The notes under the pieces: model-generated
Databases searched by the model: none
What the model was told of the DNA's origin: nothing
What the model saw: only the letters and a program-made list of their open reading frames with translations
Translations under genes and position numbers: made by a program
In this document: piece after piece, positions 24,415-31,515 of the stretch
Position numbering within the stretch: position 1 is the stretch's first letter
How the letters are laid out: each line of letters starts with the position of its first letter
Assembly (NCBI GenBank): GCA_002726085.1
Contig: PBRZ01000021.1
Coordinates: 1 to 40,949, forward strand
Source: Acidobacteriota bacterium
GTDB lineage: Bacteria > Acidobacteriota > Vicinamibacteria > Vicinamibacterales > UBA8438
Length of the DNA stretch: 40,949 bases
Direction of reading: 5' to 3'

Positions 24415-26574
24415 ATGGCCGCCATCCGCATTCGACTCCTCTTCGCAACCTGCGTCCTGGTCGGCGGTCTGTTGTTCGCACCGACGCCGGCCCAGGCGTA
24501 TGTTGGGCCCGGTGCCGGCTTCGCTTTCGTCTCCTCGCTCTTCATCCTCCTGTTCACGATGGTTCTGGCTGTGGTGACGCTGCTGACCTGGCCGATCCGC
24601 CTGGCCATCCAAAAGGTGCGCGGGAACCGCGCGCTGGCCGCCAGCCGGGTGAAGCGCGTGATCGTCCTGGGTCTCGACGGACAGGACCCGGAGCTGACCG
24701 AGCAGCTGATGGAAGAAGGAGTGCTGCCAAACTTCTCCAAGTTGCGGCAACAAGGCAGCTTTCACCGACTGCGGACCACACTGCTTGCCGAGTCACCGGT
24801 CGCCTGGACCTCGTTCCAGACCGGCTGCAACCCCGGCAAGCACCGGATCTTCGACTTCCTCGTCCCGAACCGGAAGTCACATCTGCCCGAGCTCTGCTCA
24901 GCGCGTGTGGCGCCGCCGAAACGGTCGCTGCCACTGGGACCATTCCGTATCCCCCTTGGCAAGCCGTTGATCGAAGCGGGACGGCGCAGCCAGCCGTTCT
25001 GGAAGACTCTGGGCGACCACGGTATCGTCAGCACCATTTTGCGGGTGCCCATCACCTTCCCGGCCGAGAAGTTCAACGGCACGCTGCTCTCGGCGATGAG
25101 CGTCCCGGATCTCAACGGAAGCCAGGGCACCTACTACTACTTCAGCAGCGACACGACCGAGCGGCTGAGCATGACGAGCGGTGTGCGGGTGCCTGTGGAG
25201 TGGACGAACGGGGTCGCTCGCGGGGTCTTCACCGGACCCGAGAACAGCCTCCGTAAGGGTGGCGGCGAGCTCACCCTGCCGTTCGAGGTGCGCGCCGGCT
25301 CGAACGGCGACGCCGAACTGCATCTCGATGGCGCCGTGCATCCGCTGAAACACCGCCAGTACACGCCCTGGGTCACGCTCGACTTCAAGCCGGGGCTGGC
25401 GATGACGGTCACTGGCATCGTGCGGTTCTATCTGCTCGAGACCGACCCATGCCTCAAGCTCTACATGACGCCGATCAACATCGATCCTGACACTCCGGCG
25501 TTGCCGATCTCGCACCCGTTCACCTACGCCGTCTATCTGTCCAAGACCCAGGGGCGCTACTCGACGCTCGGGCTCTGCGAGGACACCTCGGCGCTGAACG
25601 AGGAGGTCATCGACGAAGACGCCTTCCTCGAGCAGACCTACCTGATTCACGAGGAACGCGAGCGGATGTACTTCGATGCCCTCGACAAGACCTCGCGCGG
25701 CGCGGTGGTCTGCGTCTTCGACATCACCGACCGGCTGCAGCACATGTTCTTCCGGCACCTCGACGCAAAACACCCGGCCAACCGGGGGCGCAACGGGAAG
25801 CACAAGGACGCGATTCGCAAGCTCTACATCGAAATGGACGAGCTGGTCGGCCGCACGATGGAGGCGACAGCCGACGACGACACGGTGCTCTTTGTCATGT
25901 CGGACCACGGGTTCAAGCCGTTCCGGCGCGGCGTCAACCTCAACTCGTGGCTGTTTCAGCATGGCTTCCTTGCGGTCAAGGGTGACCAGCCGACCGGCGC
26001 CGACATGTTCGGCGACGTCGACTGGTCGCGCACGAAGGCGTACGCGGTCGGCTTCGGCGGCATCTACCTGAATCTGGAGGGCCGCGAGGCCCAGGGCATC
26101 GTAAAGCCAGGTGCCGTCGACGAGTTGAAACGGGAGATCAGAGAGGGGTTGCGCGCGCTGGTCGACGACGTGGAAGGTGTGCAGCCGGTGCGCGAGGTCT
26201 ACGACGCACAAAAGGTCTACTCGGGCCCGTATGTGCGGGACGCACCGGACCTGATCGTGGGGTTTCGACCGGGTCACCGGGTCGGGTGGGCGTCGGTCAC
26301 CGGCGGTATCAGCGACGAGGTGATCGAGGACAACACCCGCTACTGGAGCGGCGACCACAATTTCAACCCGCCGGACGTCCCCGGCATGCTGTTCTCGAAC
26401 CGCGCGATCGCGGCCGAATCCCCCAGCATCATGGACCTCGGCCCTACGGTGCTCGACCTGTTCGGGGTCGCCGTCCCAGCCTATTGCGACGGGAAATCGT
26501 TGATGCCGGCCACCCCGGCCGCTGGCGACGTGTCGAAATCCGGCACGAGTGCAGCACGGGCGGCGGCGCTATGA
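24415..26574 (+). CDS. Membrane-anchored alkaline phosphatase/phosphodiesterase-superfamily protein (PDE-A)
   Basis: The 719-residue protein belongs to the type I phosphodiesterase/nucleotide pyrophosphatase group. It has VIVLGLDGQDP near residue 82 (metal-binding Asp), ESPVAWTSFQTG near 124 with a probable Thr nucleophile, VMSDHGFKPF near 498 and a closing GDHN near 645 for the second metal site. The N-terminus has a signal-like segment ending AQA near residue 28, then a membrane helix (about 34-58) followed by a basic stretch (WPIRLAIQKVRGNR). By the positive-inside rule the catalytic domain would lie in the cytoplasm. The stop overlaps the ATG of the next gene, a clear paralogue. The substrate is unknown. 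Confidence 0.82.
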   Translation: MAAIRIRLLFATCVLVGGLLFAPTPAQAYVGPGAGFAFVSSLFILLFTMVLAVVTLLTWPIRLAIQKVRGNRALAASRVKRVIVLGLDGQDPELTEQLMEEGVLPNFSKLRQQGSFHRLRTTLLAESPVAWTSFQTGCNPGKHRIFDFLVPNRKSHLPELCSARVAPPKRSLPLGPFRIPLGKPLIEAGRRSQPFWKTLGDHGIVSTILRVPITFPAEKFNGTLLSAMSVPDLNGSQGTYYYFSSDTTERLSMTSGVRVPVEWTNGVARGVFTGPENSLRKGGGELTLPFEVRAGSNGDAELHLDGAVHPLKHRQYTPWVTLDFKPGLAMTVTGIVRFYLLETDPCLKLYMTPINIDPDTPALPISHPFTYAVYLSKTQGRYSTLGLCEDTSALNEEVIDEDAFLEQTYLIHEERERMYFDALDKTSRGAVVCVFDITDRLQHMFFRHLDAKHPANRGRNGKHKDAIRKLYIEMDELVGRTMEATADDDTVLFVMSDHGFKPFRRGVNLNSWLFQHGFLAVKGDQPTGADMFGDVDWSRTKAYAVGFGGIYLNLEGREAQGIVKPGAVDELKREIREGLRALVDDVEGVQPVREVYDAQKVYSGPYVRDAPDLIVGFRPGHRVGWASVTGGISDEVIEDNTRYWSGDHNFNPPDVPGMLFSNRAIAAESPSIMDLGPTVLDLFGVAVPAYCDGKSLMPATPAAGDVSKSGTSAARAAAL

Positions 26575-28568
26575 GAGTCGTGGCACGGCTGGTCGTCGCG
26601 CTGCTCGCCCTGACCCTCGGCGCGGCCGGCTGCGGTAACGGTGCCGGAGCCAAAAAGGTCATCGTCCTCGGCATCGACGGCATGGACCACGGGATGCTCG
26701 AGGCGTTCATCGCCGACGGCCGGCTCCCGAACTTCGCCCGGCTCGCCCAAGAGGGAGACTTCTCGGCGCTCCAGACGACGATGCCGCCGCTCAGCCCGGT
26801 GGCCTGGTCCACCTTCATCACCGGGATGGACCCGGGAGGACACGGTGTCTTCGATTTCCTCCTTCGAGACCCCGCCACGATGGACGTCGTCGAGCCCTTC
26901 TACGCCATCGGGCCGGAGGGCCGCAGCCTCGAGCTCGGCTCATGGGTGGTGCCGCTGTCGGGTGGTGACGTCGAGCTGTATCGACGGGGGGAGGCGTTCT
27001 GGGAGCTGCTCGACCGGGCCGGGATAGAAACGACGATCTTCCGGATGCCGGTGAACTTCCCACCGGTTGACGGCGGGCGATCGTTTGCCGGCATGGGCAC
27101 CCCCGACATCCTGGGTCTCCACGGCATCTACACCTACATTACCGACTATCCCCCGGAAGACTCGGGCGGCATGACCGGTCACCTCGAGATCGTCGAGGTG
27201 GTCAACGACCGAGTCGAGGCCCAGCTCTTCGGACCGCCCCACCCGCTCAGGCAATTCCCGGTCGGCGGCGTGGCCAGCGGCGGCGAGGTCGAGTACGAGA
27301 GCCCGGATCTCGTTGTCGATTTCGAGGTGCACGTCGACCCCGACGAGCCGGTGGCGAAGATCGTGGTGCAGGACACCGAGCTGGTGCTCAACGAAGGCGA
27401 GTGGAGCGACTGGGTGCCCATCGACTTCGAGGCACTCCCCTACATCGTCAACATCAGCGCGATGGGACGCTTCTATCTGCAGGAGGTCCGACCCGACTTC
27501 AAGCTCTATGTCAGCCCGCTCCAGATCCACCCCGATGACCCGGCCATGCCGCTCTCGAGCCCCGAGGACTGGGCTGCCGACCTCCACGATGTGCTGGGCC
27601 CGTTCTACACACAGGAGCTCCCCGAAGAAACGAAGGCATTCTCGGAGGGCATCTTCAGTGGTCGCGAGTTCTGGGAGCAGTCGCAGTTCGTCTACGGTGA
27701 ACGGCGGCGGGCGCTGGACCACTTCCTCGACACGTTCGAGGAGGGGCTCCTGTTCTTCTACTTCTCGAGTGTGGACCAGGGCTCGCACATGCTCTACCAC
27801 TACGCCGACCCTGAGCACCCGCTCTACGAAGCGGACGACCTGCTGCAAGACGGGATCGCCACGCTGTACGAGGAGATGGATGAGGCGGTGGGACGCGTGC
27901 TGGACGAGCTGGGCGAAGACGGCGACACGACCCTGATTGTCATGTCGGACCACGGCTTCTCCCCGTTCTACTGGGGCGTCAACCTGAACACCTGGCTGCT
28001 CGAACAGGGCTACATCACGTTGACGGACCCGTCCCGACGGACCGGCCTTCCGATGTTCGTCAACGTGGACTGGTCCAGAACGCGGGCCTACGCGTTCGGC
28101 ATGGGCGGGGTCTTCGTGAACCTGCAGGGCCGCGAGCCGAACGGGATCGTGATGCCCGGCGCCGAATACGACCAGCTGCTCGAGGAGCTCCAGCAGGGTT
28201 TGCTCGCGATGGTGGACGAGCGCAACGGCAACCACCCGATCGCGTCCGTGCTCGAGACCCGTGACGAGTTTGTCGGGCCGCATCTCGAGCTGGCCCCGGA
28301 CCTCCTCATCGGCTACGACCGCGGGTATCGCTACTCGTGGGAAAGCCCGCTCGGCGAGTTCTCGGACGAGATCATCGTCGACAACGACGACCCCTGGAGC
28401 GGAGACCACACGAACGACCGCCGACTGGTGCCCGGGGTGCTGCTGACGAACCAGCGGATCAGCCTCGAAACGCCGGCCCTCCACGACCTGACCGTGGCGG
28501 TGCTCGACGAGTTCGGGGTGGCGCCGCTGCCGGAAATGATCGGGGAGGATACGATCGACCCGAGGTAA
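26571..28568 (+). CDS. Lipoprotein alkaline phosphatase/phosphodiesterase-superfamily protein (PDE-B)
   Basis: The 665-residue protein is a paralogue of the preceding gene product, sharing VIVLG[IL]DG, SPVAW[ST][ST]F, VMSDHGF and VDWSRT[KR]AYA. It has instead a lipoprotein signal (LALTLGAAGC, Cys near residue 22), so it should be anchored on the periplasmic side. The probable nucleophile is in SPVAWSTF, near residue 82. Insertions between the metal motifs are longer and acidic. The start ATG 26571-26573 overlaps the TGA of the previous gene (ATGA), so the two are translated together. A longer upstream frame would run inside the previous gene and is rejected. The substrate is unknown; phosphodiester, phosphonate or sulfate ester are all possible in this superfamily. 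Confidence 0.82.
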   Translation: MRVVARLVVALLALTLGAAGCGNGAGAKKVIVLGIDGMDHGMLEAFIADGRLPNFARLAQEGDFSALQTTMPPLSPVAWSTFITGMDPGGHGVFDFLLRDPATMDVVEPFYAIGPEGRSLELGSWVVPLSGGDVELYRRGEAFWELLDRAGIETTIFRMPVNFPPVDGGRSFAGMGTPDILGLHGIYTYITDYPPEDSGGMTGHLEIVEVVNDRVEAQLFGPPHPLRQFPVGGVASGGEVEYESPDLVVDFEVHVDPDEPVAKIVVQDTELVLNEGEWSDWVPIDFEALPYIVNISAMGRFYLQEVRPDFKLYVSPLQIHPDDPAMPLSSPEDWAADLHDVLGPFYTQELPEETKAFSEGIFSGREFWEQSQFVYGERRRALDHFLDTFEEGLLFFYFSSVDQGSHMLYHYADPEHPLYEADDLLQDGIATLYEEMDEAVGRVLDELGEDGDTTLIVMSDHGFSPFYWGVNLNTWLLEQGYITLTDPSRRTGLPMFVNVDWSRTRAYAFGMGGVFVNLQGREPNGIVMPGAEYDQLLEELQQGLLAMVDERNGNHPIASVLETRDEFVGPHLELAPDLLIGYDRGYRYSWESPLGEFSDEIIVDNDDPWSGDHTNDRRLVPGVLLTNQRISLETPALHDLTVAVLDEFGVAPLPEMIGEDTIDPR

Positions 28569-28583
28569 GAACCCAGACCTGTC

Positions 28584-28638
28584 GGCTTTGGGCTTTGGGC
28601 ATTGAATGCGGTTTTCTGACTTCTGACTTCTGACTTCT
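28584..28638. repeat. Heptanucleotide repeat element, copy 4
   Basis: Two tandem GGCTTTG 7-mers and a variant GGCATTG (28584-28604) are followed by three perfect TTCTGAC units and a partial one (28614-28638). The element lies inside a gene run on the plus strand, just before the ribosome site of the small RHH-like gene. Confidence 0.8.
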
Positions 28639-28653
28639 GGGGAGTACGAAAGC

Positions 28654-28845
28654 ATGTTTGGCTCGAAAGTGAAGCTCGACAAGGTGTTGCTCGAGAAGGC
28701 GACCCGCTATGCGGAGATCGCCGGCTACTCGACGGTCGAAGAGTTCATCAACCACGCGCTCGAGAAGGAGATCTCTCAGCTCGAAGGCGCCGACTCCGAG
28801 GAGGAAATCAAGAAGCGGTTGAAAGGCCTCGGCTACATCTCCTAG
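28654..28845 (+). CDS. Small RHH-like protein
   Basis: The 63-residue protein reads VKLDKVLLEKATRYAEIAGY then STVEEFINHALEKEI, which has the beta-strand/helix/helix pattern of ribbon-helix-helix proteins. An acidic linker leads to a final EEEIKKRLKGLGYIS. The last motif resembles the C-terminus of the sulfatase encoded at 31512-33914 (EELERLRSLGYLR). GGGGAG lies 9 nt before the ATG. The stop TAG is followed directly by the GTG of the next gene. Whether it binds DNA is unknown; it could equally be a small adaptor for the membrane protein. Confidence 0.7.
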   Translation: MFGSKVKLDKVLLEKATRYAEIAGYSTVEEFINHALEKEISQLEGADSEEEIKKRLKGLGYIS

Positions 28846-29691
28846 GTGCGCGCGCTCATGGTCGCTCTCGTCAACCTGATCAACGTCGTCCTGACGCCGA
28901 TTTTCGACGTCATCTGCTGGCCCTTCCGCGCGCTGGCCCCGGTCTGGGCGCTGACGGTCATCTCCTTCGCCTCTGGCATCTTCCTCGTCTGGCTGTTCGG
29001 CAAGACGTCCGACCAGGACCGCATCCACGAGATCCGTGACCGCATCCGCGGGAATCTGATCGGAGTGCGGCTGTTTCAGCACGACATCGGCGTGGTGCTG
29101 TCCCTGCAGGGCCGGATCTTCGGCGACACGTTCCGGTTCATGCGGCTCGCCCTCGTGCCGCTTGTCATCATGATGGTCCCGGTCGTGCTGATCATGACCC
29201 AGCTCAACTTGCGGTTTGCCGTCCGGCCGCTCGAAACCGGGGAGCCAGTCCTCGTCAAGGCGCTGGTGCGTGACGCCACGGCGCTCGACCGGCCAATTGC
29301 GCTCGACGTGCCAGACGGGGTCGTCATCGAAACGCCGCCGGTGAAGATTCGCTCGACCCGGGAGATCGCCTGGCGTCTGCGCGTGGACCGCCCAGGCGAC
29401 CACGCGCTCGTGGTGCGCGTCGGCGAAGACACCATCGAGAAGCGGATCGCTGGCGGCACGCGGTGGGGCTCGGTGGTGCAGTTGCGCAGCGGCCGGGGCA
29501 TGCTGGACACGCTGCTCTACCCGGGAGAGCCGCCGATCGCGACAAGTCTCAGCATCGAGGCGATCGAAATCGCCTACCCACCGCTCGAAATGCACCTCCT
29601 CGGGTTCAGCGTCGACTGGCTCATCGGCTTCTTCGTGCTGTCGATGGTGTGTGGATTTGCCTTCAAAGGGGTCCTGGGCGTCGAAGTGTGA
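28846..29691 (+). CDS. Membrane protein with DUF106/EMC3-like (Oxa1 superfamily) layout
   Basis: The 281-residue protein has a membrane helix near 30-50 introduced by LTPIFDVICWPFRALAPVWA, a charged, probably coiled-coil stretch (DQDRIHEIRDRIRGN), a second helix near 100-122 (LVPLVIMMVPVVLIM), a soluble beta-rich domain at about 125-245, and a last helix near 255-278. The first half closely recalls archaeal DUF106 and eukaryotic EMC3/TMCO1 proteins, which belong to the Oxa1/YidC insertase superfamily; the extra beta domain is not usual there. This assignment is from pattern alone. The start is GTG 28846 with no gap after the previous stop; ATG 28858 is an alternative. Confidence 0.6.
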   Translation: MRALMVALVNLINVVLTPIFDVICWPFRALAPVWALTVISFASGIFLVWLFGKTSDQDRIHEIRDRIRGNLIGVRLFQHDIGVVLSLQGRIFGDTFRFMRLALVPLVIMMVPVVLIMTQLNLRFAVRPLETGEPVLVKALVRDATALDRPIALDVPDGVVIETPPVKIRSTREIAWRLRVDRPGDHALVVRVGEDTIEKRIAGGTRWGSVVQLRSGRGMLDTLLYPGEPPIATSLSIEAIEIAYPPLEMHLLGFSVDWLIGFFVLSMVCGFAFKGVLGVEV

Positions 29692-29916
29692 CCGGCTGAC
29701 CGCGCACTCGAGGGACCGCGGAGGCGGCGCGCGGATTGGCCGGACATCCCGGACGCAGGTTCGGTTTACTTCGTCCCCTCGTTTTCAAGTCGAAAGACCG
29801 CTGTCGGCGCGTCACCGGTTCCGACGTTCCGTAACGCCAGTATCCGTCTGGTATGTTCGTGACTCGATGCTCTCGTGGTCGCGGACGGACAGGAGCCCAA
29901 CACAGGGGAGGAACCG
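29692..29916. other. Intergenic region without recognisable gene
   Basis: No coding frame, repeat or terminator is evident. A possible -10 box TATGTT lies near 29852, but the -35 is poor. The next gene has its own ribosome site, so a promoter here is likely. Confidence 0.3.
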
Positions 29917-31515
29917 ATGCCGAAGAACATCGTGCTCTGCTCGGACGGAACCGGAAACAAGGGGGGCTCGGGCTCGGACACCAATGTCTTCAAGATCTAC
30001 AATGCCGTCCGGATCAACGACATTCCTGACAACAAACGGCAACAGGTCGTCTTCTATGACAACGGCGTCGGAACATCGAAGCTCGGGCTTCTGAAGGCGC
30101 TCGGGGGCGGGCTCGGACTGGGCTTCCGACAGAATGTGCGAGATCTCTACGAATTTCTGGGCCGCCATTACACAGGCTCGGAGGACCACGTCTACATCTT
30201 CGGGTTCAGCCGCGGCGCGGCCACCGTCCGCGCCTTTGCCGGCATGGTCGAGTACTGCGGACTCGTGGTGAAGCACCCGCGCGACGTGGACGGAGGTCTT
30301 GACGAGGAGGTTTTTCAGGATCGGATCGACGCCGTCATGCGGCACTACGCCAACCGCGGTGGCAGGTGGTCGATTCGAAAGTTGCTCAGGTCGGTGCAGG
30401 AGCTGTTCAGGCAGACCCCGGCATTCGAGCGCGAGTCCACGATCAAGATCGAGTTCATGGGCATCTGGGACACCGTTGCCGCCCTCGGTGCTCCCCAGCT
30501 CCCGCTGTTCGATCACGTCTTGAACTTCATCCGGCGGCACAAATTCTACGATCTGGAACCGGCGACCTGCGTGAGAAACGTCTATCACGCCATGGCCGTC
30601 GACGACGAACGCAGAACATTCTGGCCAAAGGTCTGGAACGAAGCGACGTTCAAGGGCGGGGGCACAATCGAACAGGTGTGGTTCTCGGGCATGCACTCGA
30701 ACGTCGGTGGCGGATATCCCCGCGATGAGCTGGCAAACGTCACACTCGACTGGATGATGGAGCGGCTGAATGAGCACCGTGACGCGCTGAGCGGCTCGGA
30801 TCCATCTGGCGGGCTCTTGTTGAAACCGGAGACGAAGCGCGATGCACGGGCCGACGCGAATCCGTTCGGGAAGGTGTACGACTCGCGCAGCGGGTTCAAT
30901 ATCTTCTATCGCTACCAGCCCCGTCCCATCGAAGATCTCTGTTCCGTGGCGAAGACGCTTGTCCGGATTCACGAGTCGGTTCTCGACAGGCTGGAGCTGA
31001 GAACGGCCGGCTACACACCGGGAAATCTGCCCGCGAAATTCCACGTGGCCGTCACACCGGCAGGCCCATTGTCTCCGGCAGACGCCGACGCGAGCCGGGT
31101 CGGCTCCGGAGCACGACAGGACGCCGAAAGCTACAGCTCATTTCGCGCTCGGCTCGATAGTTTCAAGAACAGCCGGATCGGGCTGTACTGGACGTTCCTG
31201 ATGAGCTCGCTCGCCGTGGTGGCGGCGTCCGGCGTGCTGTGGATTCGCGGTGCGGATCGGCCGCCCATCGACTGTTGCTGGCCCGAGCTCTCGACAGCGC
31301 AGTCATGGCTCGTCGACATCCTGCGATATGTCCTGCCGACGTTCTTCGACGGCGCGATCACGTATCTTGCGATCGAGCATCCCGTCAGGTTCGCAATCCT
31401 GGTTAGCTACGCCATACTCTTGTATTGCCTGCGCGTGTCTCATCAAATTGAGATGGAAGCCCTCCAAGGCAATGCGCGACTGGTCATGCTGAGTGCGATG
31501 GGTCGGCGCACATGA
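29917..31515 (+). CDS. DUF2235 alpha/beta-hydrolase, Tle1-like
   Basis: The 532-residue protein has the DUF2235 pattern: N-terminal KNIVLCSDGTGNKGG, the nucleophile elbow YIFGFSRGA near residue 100, and WFSGMHSNVGGG near 252. DUF2235 includes type VI phospholipase effectors of the Tle1 group as well as many uncharacterised hydrolases. Here two to three membrane segments follow near the C-terminus, and no type VI genes are close, so a housekeeping or lipid-related role is as likely. ATG 29917 has GGGGAGG six nucleotides upstream. Its stop overlaps the ATG of the sulfatase gene (ATGA), which means coupled translation. Confidence 0.85.
   Translation: MPKNIVLCSDGTGNKGGSGSDTNVFKIYNAVRINDIPDNKRQQVVFYDNGVGTSKLGLLKALGGGLGLGFRQNVRDLYEFLGRHYTGSEDHVYIFGFSRGAATVRAFAGMVEYCGLVVKHPRDVDGGLDEEVFQDRIDAVMRHYANRGGRWSIRKLLRSVQELFRQTPAFERESTIKIEFMGIWDTVAALGAPQLPLFDHVLNFIRRHKFYDLEPATCVRNVYHAMAVDDERRTFWPKVWNEATFKGGGTIEQVWFSGMHSNVGGGYPRDELANVTLDWMMERLNEHRDALSGSDPSGGLLLKPETKRDARADANPFGKVYDSRSGFNIFYRYQPRPIEDLCSVAKTLVRIHESVLDRLELRTAGYTPGNLPAKFHVAVTPAGPLSPADADASRVGSGARQDAESYSSFRARLDSFKNSRIGLYWTFLMSSLAVVAASGVLWIRGADRPPIDCCWPELSTAQSWLVDILRYVLPTFFDGAITYLAIEHPVRFAILVSYAILLYCLRVSHQIEMEALQGNARLVMLSAMGRRT

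Noticed and set aside
11246-28638. Possible CRISPR-like repeats
   Set aside because: Units are 7 bp, directly tandem and without spacers, and no cas gene is present.
26940-28682. 580-residue open frame on the minus strand
   Set aside because: It is antisense to the phosphodiesterase-family lipoprotein gene, which has metal motifs and an ATGA overlap; the antisense product shows no domain.
29917-31515. Type VI secretion effector assignment for the DUF2235 protein
   Set aside because: No type VI genes, VgrG, PAAR or immunity gene lie nearby, and the C-terminal membrane segments fit a resident protein.
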